Assembly: GCA_902728285.1 (NCBI GenBank)
Contig: CACVBU010000893.1
Location: forward strand, 1 to 64,000
Length of the DNA: 64,000 nucleotides
Direction: 5' to 3'
Origin: Clytia hemisphaerica
Taxonomy: Eukaryota > Cnidaria > Hydrozoa > Leptothecata > Clytiidae
Shown here: positions 34,301-46,300 of the stretch, piece after piece
How the letters are laid out: every line of letters begins with the position of its first letter
How positions within the stretch are numbered: position 1 is the first letter of the stretch
The notes under the pieces: model-generated
The model's database searches: none
What the model saw: only the letters and a program-made list of their open reading frames with translations
Told to the model about the DNA's origin: nothing
Program-made: the position numbers and the translations under genes

Positions 34301-37300
34301 TTAGAGCTTCAGCGTGGTGTGCAGAAAACATTCACAATCTGATCTCAGGTTATCCAATGATGGACCGTGACTTTAATTTGTTTCAACAGCTCTGTTAATA
34401 ATTCGGTTCCAAGGGTACAAAACTCTTCTTTTTTGGGGGGAGGGGGGTCTTCGTATCTAGAGAAAAGACAGTTTAATACCAAAATTTCAATAAAATAACA
34501 AAATAATTTTTCCAATTTTCCGTACCTCCGTACAAGTCGGGTAGCATGAATATTCACCAGGCTGTAAATTTATTCTGATGTTTCAGATTTATCGTTTTGC
34601 TTTTCTAAAGCCTTTTGAATTTTAAAATTGGAAGGCGTACTTTGTCAATTCAAATACATATTATACGCGAAGCTACAAATTTACCGACCGTGGGTTTACA
34701 AACATAGGAAGACCAACCTGTAAATAGCCGAAATATCCAGATAGAAAAATAATTTACAGCATGGAAATTCAGGCTACGCTTCGAACAGTACCTCACAAGT
34801 TTCATAGAAAAGATGTGTAATTCATAATCAAGTTGTGTAAATGAGAAGAAAGTTTATCATATTATCAATGGAATTAAAGTCATTAGTTAGGGCTTATTAT
34901 CGATTTAATGCGATTTTTGTACAGTGAGTTCCCTCGACGGTTAACGGTTTCTCTCTACTCATTCATTGCGCTTAATTGTCCCGTGCATTTAAAAAAGTTT
35001 TATGTGAGAATTCAAAAACACCAACCGCGATGACACAAAAAGTGATTCTTGTGTTGCTTGCATCGAGTACTTTTGAATGGTGAGTTTGAATTATTTTTTG
35101 TGAAAGGCATCTTTGAATGAGTATCAGTGTGTAACAGACAAGAACACAGCTTGCTTGTCATAATACGTAAGTGGGTTGATGGTATGTATTTTTTGTGACT
35201 ATGTTTATTTTGTTAACGTGTAGTAGAAGGACAGGAAGGGCCATCTACTTTGAAACTCTACTCTTTGCTGGGGTGGTGTTTTTGAGAAATTGAACGCGAA
35301 TTATTTGTTGGAAATCTTTTTATGAGGTATGTTTTTTTTTCTAATCTTTTTTTTCAAAGACCTGGAGTTTTGGTATTCTATTTTTGAAATGTTCATATTA
35401 TTCTCATTCCCAGTTTAGTTTACTGGATTTTTTTCTATGGTGTTCTATACGTTATTTTAAAAAAGAGCATCCAAAACTGTTGAAGCCTTTGGATGTTCTT
35501 AACTTTTCGAGTCTTTAACCCAAAAATGTTATTAACATGATTTTAATTTCACGATCTTGTTAGTATTTTTGGGGAGAAATCGGTTTTTTCGAGTCCGCAT
35601 AACCTTAAAGTGCGTTACTAAATTATTCTTAAGATTTAGGTCACCGAAGCCTTATGTTCTTAGATAGCTTCTTCTTATAAAAAACGTGCATGCCGACAGG
35701 CAGTTAGGCTATTCTGATGCCGCCAATTTCAATCCAAAATCGAAGATTTGTTTGTGCTCGGTTATCCCAATTGCTTGCTCATTTTCCCACTTCATAGAGT
35801 TCACAGTGTATTCAACGAAATGTCTAAAAGGAAAAACAGTTAGAATTTTAAATGAAAAGTCCAGGTGTTAAAAATAGCAAGAGTGACATCAATAATTGAT
35901 CCAGTTCTTCGAGTTCTTCTAGTGTTTAATGTCAATTTGATTGAGAATGTCAATAGATTTTACTTTTGAAAGGTGGGTGCCTGTGATTCCTTCAGAAAAG
36001 ACATTAGACAGTTTATTTCCGTATGGTGCCCATTGACAAGAAAAAACTGACAAGATAATCAGAAGATACGAAATATCGTAGACAAAGTCAGATTCTCTTA
36101 TCCAGTTCATACTTGTTGATGCTTCTGAAGTAGCTACATACGCATAGTATTGTTTATAGAAGATAAAATTCCTTAGATAACGGCTTCGATATTTCTTCGA
36201 AGAATTTTTTAAAATTGTTATCAAAATGGTTTCGAACGTTGATACTGAAGATTTTGATGGACATGCTCCACTTAAATTTTCCATCGACATCAATATCATG
36301 AAAATTGATGAACGCATAATGGCGGACAGTGAACATGATTACCGATCTGTCAATGTTTTGTACCTTAACAATGTAAGTTGTATCTTTAAACTGACAGTTT
36401 CTTTGGGATGTTACTGCTTTTCACTGGTGAACCCTCGGAAATTTTAGATTTGAAAATTTACAATATTTTTAGCATTATTAAAGTTTTTATTTATGGCTTC
36501 GTCTATTGTCCGCATTTCTCCATTATAGAAATACGGTATAATTTAAAACAATTTGAAAGCCTAGAGAGCAAGGTGGTCCATTTTATCTAGTTGACCTTTA
36601 GTGTAGAGCTTTGGTGCAGGAGTAAATAAACTTGAAAGTCTCCTCCTAGTGACCTTCTATTGAATGACGCACAAGATATTTATTTTCGTTGCATCAAGTG
36701 GTGCTTTTTTATGCTAAAAATCCTTTTTATAATAATTTTATTATGATCCCTTTGCCTAAAACTTTCGAACAACCTCAGCTTTAAAAATGCTTAAAAGTCC
36801 CGGGGGTACCTAGGCGAATGGAACGGGTGTGTGACGCCCTTTAGGGTGCTTTTTTTAAGAACAGTCCAATCTTAGACAAAATGTAGTAGTGCCTTTAAAA
36901 AACCCTTATTTCGATTCTATTAGCTGTTCAGCTCTTAAGAAATTTTCCGTTGTGTTAACATGATCTTTTTCTACGAACCGACTCTAATTTTTTGACATGA
37001 TTTGGCCTAATTTTTCTCAAATACCTTCTTTTCTGGTTATGCAATACCATCAACTCAAGAAAGAACTTTTAACTATAAACATTTCATCTTGGAATTGGAA
37101 TGATATAAAAGAATTTTGATCATCCTAAAGTGTACTTAGGAAACGACTTCTAAGCGCGTGTCCTAACATAAATATCAGTGGCGACGTTTTCTGTTTCGTC
37201 AGATATCTTTTAATAAATGTGATTTTGAAGTCTATTAGCGATTTGCATTACTTGGCATATGCTTATTTTTGGGATCCAGACGGTTTGCGTGAAAGATGCA

Positions 37301-40300
37301 CGAATGAGATCTTTTAATTGTGATCATGCACGAATTTAAAATATTTAATTGTCCATTTAGTTTCTGCTTACCATGGCACTTTTTGATGCTCCTTTACGTA
37401 CGCCTGAACTAAGAACGACTTTTCAAAACACAGACGCGAAACGTTGACTTCCTTACAAATCTTCCTAACTACTTTTGAATTCGAAAAACTATTTGAACAG
37501 TCTGCTTCCTCGTGCATTGATATCATTCTTGATCATGCTTTAATTAATTAATTGCTCGGCCAAGCTTATCTTACTGCCCACTTGACAATATTGTTATTAG
37601 TCAAAAAGTGCCACAAATTAAATTTGGTAGATGTTTTTCAAAATTTTCTTGATGATAGTGATGTTCGTACAATTCTACAAAAAATTGATTTTCTTTTTCA
37701 TTTTTCCAAACTTTTTTAATTTTTTTATATATTTAATGATATTCCATTCCTGATTATCTTTCCAACGAGAACAAAGCGGCTATCAAATTCGAATTCTAAC
37801 AAAAGTAATAGGCTTTTTTCTTTGCTCTAGATTATTTTAAGACAGACTTTGTTATTGTTACTTTATTATTTATGTGACTTTTCTTGGGGACGTTTTACAG
37901 ATTTTAGACAGTTTTTGTCATCTCTGTACATTGCCTTTCCCAATTAATATCATAACTCAACCATAAGCCGTAACTTTCCAATCAATTTCTCTTTTTGGTA
38001 TTGACACAGTGGTAAATTGTTGCCCACAGCTTTTCATACTTTGAACAAAAATAGCATTATAAGAAATTTGTCGTAATTGTTGAAAGATTTAATTGGAAAA
38101 CCCGTATGATTAAAAAAATGCCACTGTGTGTCTGTTTTTGTCAAGATTACGTCATTACTTTGTATCAAAATGACTACTTTGTTACCGATGGGTTTCGTAT
38201 TTATGATGTTGATAAATTTCCCAGACAGAGGTGATGAAATTCTGTCAACAATTCACTTATTTTGGTCATCATAAAAATCTTAATTAATGTCTGGAAACTG
38301 GATTTGATACCAATAGTGGATTCCAGGGGGGTCAATATCGCCAAACTAGTGGAGACACGGACTGCCTTTAGAGCGCATGCGTTGCATATATGAAGCAAGG
38401 GCAGCTGCTATTATATTGAATCTGATTTAGTAAATGATTTTGAGCATCTGAAGTATTTTGATGTGATACAGGGGTGTCTAATAAAGCGAACTTAGCTTTT
38501 TCTTCAGACAGTGCTTTTGATTATGAAGGGTAGAATATCAGAAAGCTGACGCTTGCAATAATTTGATGCCCCGGTTATTAGGATATTCAAACATACAAAT
38601 AAATACGGATCGTTTTTCGTTTGAAGCCTGTGTTTGAATTACGTCATTTCAGAGTTTGCTTTTCTACTTTTTTATTACGAAATCTCGTTTCAAATTCTTC
38701 CCCCTGAAAAACAATTAGAATTTCTTTAGCAATGTGGCACGTTTTTTGATCATTTAAACATATTTTATGTGTTCTATAAAGAAAGCTGGACATAGAGAGA
38801 TTTTTTCATTTGTTTAACACTTGGATCAATCGAGGATAGCATTTTAATTGCGCGGAAATTATCATTCCGTCTAGAGGGAAATTACTTTTGGATCAAAAGT
38901 TAATCCAAGTGAAGATTTTTTTGGAAGATTTCATTATGAAACGCCTTAAGAATAATTACTTAAATGGCGCCTTGTCTGAGAGGAATAATCGTGTTCTTAG
39001 CCTGTCATGTGATTCCAGCCTTCATACGATAAGCGATCGAAGATCGTCGGTAAGATTACCTCTTAATTATCATAATTATCCCTTATTTATTATATTTAAT
39101 GATTATTCCCAATTTTTTGATTTCCTCTATTCTTAATTCAGTGTTTCCGTAACTGAAATTTAAATCATCCTATCGGATGTTTGAATGGATGAGATTTGTA
39201 CTTTGATTCGAATTGAGTTTTGTATTTCGTGGTGAAGAAACCATACAGTGAGGTTGTGTTAAATTTTCGAACAATGGAGGTCTTTGAATATAATCCAGAA
39301 AAAATAGCCACTGATCTACAAAATGTTTTTCGTTGCGATTCTCAAATGATGGACTTGACGCAAATCAAGAATTTAATTTCACAAGATGATATATGGACTT
39401 GGTGTAGTACCAAAGAGCAAATACAATTGATTGTTTTGCTTGTGTTGGGCAAAAATCGTTTTCTGGAATTGGTAAGGTTACCCAGTTTTTTTCAGTAGTC
39501 CTTGATTGGTAGATAAGCAACGGGAAATGTTCTTTCAAGGATAAATACTTAGTGTGTTTTCTACTCAGAGATGTTCACTTGAAACTTTGTTTGATCCTAG
39601 TGAAGAAATGAGCTTTCGACACTTTTTACGACTAGTAACAGTGAAATCGTACCGGGCCATTTTCAATGCTTTTTGGGCGTTCGGATTGAAGCTTGCTGTT
39701 CAATGGGGGGCGGGTTTTTTCTATTTGTCAAAAGAATCTTTCACTGTATGGTAGACCTTTGATGCCTTTTTGATATTGTCGCTTATTAATTGTTCATTAA
39801 AAAGAAATAATTTTTAATCGTCTCTCTGGTCATTTTCCAATACCAATGCTCCGAAAGCGATCAAAAAAAATTGCAAAATTGCTTTGTTTGGTACTTGATT
39901 GATGATTAATCACTCTGAAGACCTTTTCTTTAAATTAAATGAATAATTATAAAAATATTTTTGTCTCTAGTGTGCATATCGAAAATTGCAGTGGTTATTT
40001 GTTGTCAAAACTGCATGGTATGTCGAGAGTGTTGATTTATGCAACGAATTTGTAGTGTTTCGAGTTGCCTTATCGATGGGATCAATTTGTTATTTTAAGT
40101 GATAAGATATACCATGTTGTTGATAGGCTACTGTGTGTCAATTTTCATCTGCCTTGACATGCTTTTAAAGCGTTTTTGACTTTCCGAATATACAATAGCT
40201 GACTTATTGCGATAACTTTGTTGTCTTCTCGCTCTAATAGATACAGGGTAGCAATGACCTCACCAAGACTGCTTTTCTACCAAAAGTTGAAGAATTCACT

Positions 40301-43300
40301 TTTCATTTTAGTGTTTAGTTGAAATAAAGTTTAAGTCAGTTATATTGCTTCAGTAGAGATAGTTGGGAAAGACACCAAAGTCTTAAGCCACTATAGTTAA
40401 AGACATTATATGAGATTGGTGTCTTGTATTATCAATTTCCTTCAATTTGAATCATAAATCTAGATTTTTGTTTCGGAGATCAGACAGGCTTAAGACGAGT
40501 CAATCATAATAAGAAGTATTAAGTCGACTTTGTTTGAAATGTTTACTTTCGAGCTTCCTTCCTCGTTGTTCTGTCTTTTTTGATCTTCTTTTTTGGTTTC
40601 TCATTTATATAGCTGGTAAAATATTTCGACAAGACTGCTGAATCATCCTACTTTTCCGCTTTAGATCTCTACTTATCTTCAACTTTTCCTTCTAGTTATA
40701 AAAACTCTCTATAGAGAACTCTTTTCATCAGGATATGATACCTAAGTGTGATAAACCTCCAATCGACATTATCTAAGAGATTGAGTCAGACTCGTGGTTT
40801 AACTTCCCAATGAGTTAAGCAAACATTTAAATTTAAGAGACATAAATGTTTTTGTGTTTTTCGATATCAAATTTTTACTCTAGCGGTTAGTCTATAGGTT
40901 AATTCTTGGTGCTTGGATAGTCGGTTTTCAAGTCTTGTTTTGACGTGGCTGGTTTCGTGTAGTTCTCTAGTGCTATTGCTGTTAGATAACTGGTTTGAAT
41001 TTCTTGAATATAAAACTATGAGTCTTTGACCCTTTTTAAAAGAGACTTGGGCAGGTTCTTACTTTATTATTTTTGAAGTTAGTTCAGAAATGGAACGGAC
41101 TTGGTTCAGAATTAACCCGCATAGTGCCGAATACATATGTCTGCTTTTTTACAGGAATTCGTAAGAGCTTTAAAAACAATCTGAACATCACATTTTCAAA
41201 AATGACCTGACCTTTCTTAAATACGAGGCATTCAACCAACCCGTTTTTAAGCTTTCCCAGCTGGCACACAACGTTGTTTCAACGTTCATCTAACGTTATA
41301 CGGACGTTGTTTTGAACATTAGATAAACGTTGAAACAACGCTGGGTTGAGTAGAAATAATGATCACATTTGGAATGTATTTCACTTTGTAAATTTCGAAA
41401 ATTAAGAACAACCAAAGAATTTACTGGTTCTCGTAAAGAAGCGTGTACTTTCTTTGAAATATCTTAACCAATAAGTAAAAACATCCTTTCAGGGTTGATT
41501 CTAAAGTGAATTTTTCTTTGTTTTTCAACACACAGTTCTGATTTCCCTCAGTTGCTTTTGTTTTTGTCCGTGTAGTGAAGATGTAATAATAATATTATGT
41601 ATTACGGATATTCGTAGTTTCCTCATAACATACTATCGCATAACTGTCCTCTTTTCTCTTTCAATTTTTTTTGGCAACTTTGATGTAACGTGTTACACAA
41701 TACTAAAAGAAGTTGAAAAGGTGATGAAATTATTTGTAAAGATTTGAATTTGATGAAGAACTTTTACTGAGAAAAGGAAAAATTAATTTTCATAATTCTT
41801 GGAGTAGTCTAAGAGTTTAAGCACTCAGAGGTATCAACTAAATTCTCTTGATTTTCTGTATTTTATATTTGGGGTACAGTACTTCGACATTCCCATTGCT
41901 TTATTGGTGGGTAAGATTTGCTTCTAAGAAAGTTTGAGACTTGAATGTTTCTGAAAGACTTGTTAGTCCATCGATTGAAAATGAATTTCTCTTCGTTCGG
42001 ATATTCTCTTTGTGTCTTTTCTTCATCTCGACATGAAAAGTTTCTTTCCCTTTAGCGAACTAGTGTTCTACTACACGAGATCATTTTCTCTCACAAAGTT
42101 ATATTCATAGACCTCAACATGTTTTTTCTCGGCACCATAAGAAGTTCAAACCTTCTCATGTATGAGAACCATTTTTCTTCTCTTTCTCGTCTGCTACCTA
42201 CCCTTAATTCTTCCTTTGAGGTTGTCTTCTGACGTCTGCAAAAGAGTTTTAGTCTTATAATAGTGGTTACAGTGTCTCGAAACTTCAGACCTTGTGATGG
42301 GTGAAATCGAAAAATTAGCTGAAGATTTCTACACCCTATCTTTTTCCTTTATCGAGGAAGTGTTATTTTTGGTAAGACGAAACTGTTCGAATTGTTTTTA
42401 AAGACATTGATAATTGCTGGTCGTTTGGGTTGTTTCGCTGCAATTAAAACGTTTGATTGAAACCTTACTTTGAAGGCAGTAGGAAGTCAACGAATCTTGT
42501 TTAATTTTACTTAAGATTTTTCAGCTGTTTTCTTTTAGTTATCTCTGATTTTGTTTATCGTGGGTTTTAATCTTGATTACCCGTGAAATAGCTTTTAATT
42601 GATTGCTAAGTACGTCTCGTGAAGCATCATTTGAAGTTTTATCTGAAGTCTGATCAAAATAGAGCGGAATTTTAAACTGTTGTAATGTTCTACTTTACAC
42701 TAGTGAATATTGTGTATTCTTGATGTTTTTTTTTTAAATAACCGAACGCATTTTTAGTATTGGATTTTAAACCTTCGAATACTTAACATGCTGTTTACGC
42801 ACTGTCCTTTATCCTCGTCTTTCAGATCATGTTATTAAAGAAATCGCTTAGTAGAGAAATCCAGGGAGAGGAGGAGGAGGCCCTGGAAAGCTGAAGGAAA
42901 GAGAGCCCTTGGATTACCCTCGACAAGGATGGCAAATTACCTTTTTTATTTCTTTTTCATTTCAGATTTCACCGAACTCCTCATTTCGTATTTGCTCGCC
43001 AAACCAAACGTTCAGCAATAATAACAACAACGACAATAACAATATAGTACGGAAGTCCAAGAAACCACATTGGAACACAAGCACTCGCTTACATCACATG
43101 GACCCTCATTTATCACAAGAAGTCACTATGGATGTTTTCTCATTAACACGCGAAATCCACACGCCCATCGGCCCGCCCATGAACGCCTCTGAACGCGCCA
43201 CAACGCCCAAAGACGATAAACCAATGTTACCTTTGAAGAGAAGTGATATTTTACCGAATGTAAAGATTTACAATTTGTGGAGTCAACACTTGTCTAAAGA

Positions 43301-46300
43301 TCAGGTATGGAATAATTTAAGGAAATTCTATTTAATGTGATTCCTGGCTAAATATAGAATTTCTACTTCAAAATTACTGCATCTCTATTGCTAAATCTAT
43401 GATATTGGAATATTACGTTTTGTAAACAAAACCAAATCGCCAATTAATCAAATTAAATATATCCAGTTCATCAATCTAATTATCGCGACAGAGCCGATAT
43501 ATTTTATTGCTTTTTTCCGTTTTGTGCTCATGTTTGTAAATTTCTTTCTATTCATTAAATGGAAAAAATTCTCATCTAGTTTATCCGATTTTCTAACCTG
43601 GTTCTTGTGATTGATTCCAAGAATTTCATTGAAACATGAAAACTTTTTATTGAAATAATCAGCATTTTAGACCAGAAAACCAGTCCGAAAATTACCTGCT
43701 AGTATTTTAGGGGCAGGGGTGTCACGCTATCAATATAGTTTTCTAACTAACGGCTCTTATCATCTGATAAATTTTAAGTCAATCCCCAAGTCGATTTCTA
43801 TAATATTCCTGTTTAGCAACAGTAGTAATCATAAATCCGAAAAATTCACTTCTTGATGAAAGATTCTGCGAAATGTTTTCCCATTAGGGGCTCTGACCAT
43901 AGTGAATTTTAATATTTATCACGTACAAAATATAAATTTCTGCCTTATGTAGCTAACAAAACTTTGACATGTTATACATTTTCTTTTAGGCCAACTATCC
44001 TTGAGTCTGAAAATTTAAGAATCGCAAAAAAAAAATTAATGAAGAAGAAAATGAAGACTTTTGCAACGAAGAGTATTTCAACTTTAAAGAGCTTAGTTTC
44101 GGCGAAGAAAAAACATTTTGAAAAAACTTTTGTGGTAGATGGTGTATCTTTTGCCGAACTAAAAATATATTTTCGGAAAATTTTGAAGATAGATTTATGG
44201 TCATATTCTCTCGATTTATTATAGATAACAGCAGAAGCGGCTTGGAACAGGTGTCGTTTGATCACCGAAGAAGCCTTGGAGAAGTTTGGTGAACGGTTAG
44301 ACTTCTTGGAGAATGTAGCTGCATGGGAAATCACTGCTGAAATCTTATTGGAATTCCAATCGCTGGAAGAAAAGAAAGGTGAAATAGAGGTCAGTGGTTC
44401 TTCTCTTTTCATCTTTCTATTTTGGCGATTTGTCAAATATCTCTTATACATTTGATGTTGAATTCGGATAAACAGAATGCGTCTTTTTTGTTGACTCTTT
44501 TATTAGAGAAGAAAATAGAATTGGACGTATTTAATTGCATTCTTGAAAACTAACAAACAGCTTTCAGGCTTTCAAATACTTTTGAATTAAGCCGCAGCGG
44601 CATGAAAGCCCAGCAAAAGTCTAATGCTTGTTCGCGATGCGTATACTTCGTACTGATTGTGACATGGTGTTGTTTCTTCTGAAATGAACTTGAATTGACA
44701 AAGCGCTGATTCTTCAAGACGGACTTACAGCATTGCTGACAGCGACTTACCAATGAAAGGCCTGTCTATGCTGATTGGCCAAAAATACAACTCGCTCTCA
44801 TTTTATGCTTAATTCTTCAGGCTGGTTTGTTTGAAGTTGAAGATTACGATATTGAAATCAAAGAAGTTGCCAAAGCCACACAGAACGTCGCGCAGTATCT
44901 CGCTCCCATTGAAGAGAGAGAAGAACTCAAAATGAAGATCGTTACTCTAAGACGACGTTATTTCAAAGTTTTACAAGAATTATGCAAGAAAAAGGAAATG
45001 TTCAGATGGTTGTTACCGTTGCTAGAGCAGTACCGCGACCAAGGATGTGATATTAAGAGTTGGCTTGATGTCACGGAGTCACGAACTGAATTTCTCACAT
45101 CAAATTTCAATAATAATGAAATTATTGTCAAAAATGAAGATTTGATCGAGGTACTTTCCTATGATACAATTTATTACCACAATCTATTTTCAGATACTAT
45201 GACGATATATAGCTTGCTTAAATTATTTCTCTCTCAAAAGTCTCTAAATCCTATCTATTTTCGGACCAATCACGTGCGGTTGCGTCGCGCGGAAGATGTT
45301 ACGGATCTGAAGGTTTGGTCCCCTAATATTTGATCTTCTTTTAAGTAATTTCAAATCTTGTTCTCTCAGGAAATCAAAGAAGAACTTTTCGTACAAAAAG
45401 ATGCTTACGAAGACTTCTTAAATGCCAGTGAAGGAATCATGGATTTGTTATCAAGTGATGATGAGGTCATCATTCAAATTCGGACAGACCATGACCACGT
45501 GGTCTCAAGATGGGACACTTTGTGTAGCAACATTGAGAAGTGTTTGAACAGATTGGTATATGCAAAGAAGGTGTTATCAGAACAATCGAGAACGATCAAT
45601 ACCGACCCTGAGAAGATCGAGAAAAAGGTAACATATATCCAAATTCTTTTTCGAGATTGAGTGAACTTAATAATCAAGACGAGGCTGGAAAGTTCTGCTT
45701 CCATGACGGTTGACTGGTGAAAGTCTTGTAATGCCGATTGGCTTTTTAAAGTAAATAAACCATAAGTGATTTTTTTTCAATTAACTACGTGGTAACAGAG
45801 AGGTGTTAAACCGTTTTCTCTACAAAAACCGTTTTCTCCGAAAAAAGACAATATTTCTCATGGACTTATCTCAATTTAATCCTGTCCCTTCTTAACCAAT
45901 CCAAAAGGACCATAAACTGTGTTTTTGACGATTGCATCATTGTTGCCATTATAGATCCGTAACGAAGCCAAACAATGTACTTGTCATAAACCTTTTCAAA
46001 TCACTCGTGTTGGTGAAGGGAAATATACATTTGGAACTTCCAAGATTGTGCGGTTAGTTCGTGTCCACGGAAGCAGTATCGTGGTGCGTGTTGGTGGTGG
46101 ATGGGAATATTTGTACGACTTCCTGTTCAAAGCTGATCCATGTCGTGGTAAGTCCAAACTCTTTCTCAAAAAATATTTTGTTTCTGATTTCATAAGAGCA
46201 TGAACATATAAACGACTGGACATCCATCTCCTTTGTCTTTTTGTAGAAAGGGCTGCTAGCTTCGTTGCCGCCTCGTTAAAAGCATAAAATGAAACAATAG

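Larger units (their letters stand above)
31420..42296. other. Long 5' intronic/intergenic region of the GAS2-type gene
   Basis: About 11 kb without any long exon. It contains the candidate alternative first exons listed separately, a solo end of the poly-G MITE family at 36799-36851 and a CAGCTGG/AACGTT MITE at 41256-41346. Otherwise I see only AT-rich unique sequence. Its size, compared with introns of a few hundred bases elsewhere, is consistent with a regulatory region carrying several promoters. Confidence 0.4.

Noticed and set aside
35029..35078. ATG frame MTQKVILVLLASSTFE with GTGAGT donor, signal-peptide-like
   Set aside because: It ends in phase 2 and cannot join the phase-0 acceptor at 42966. 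No partner exon in phase was found.
39846..39890. 15-codon ATG frame (MLRKRSKKIAKLLCL) ending in phase 0 at GTACTT
   Set aside because: Short with a non-consensus donor. It could belong to the first-exon set, but the evidence is weaker than for the others.
43964..44224. Open frame with an AG before it, possible extra GAS2-gene exon
   Set aside because: The acceptor at 43990 would give an immediate stop in the phase required by exons 42966-43304 and 44225-44389. Lysine-rich content comes from A-runs.
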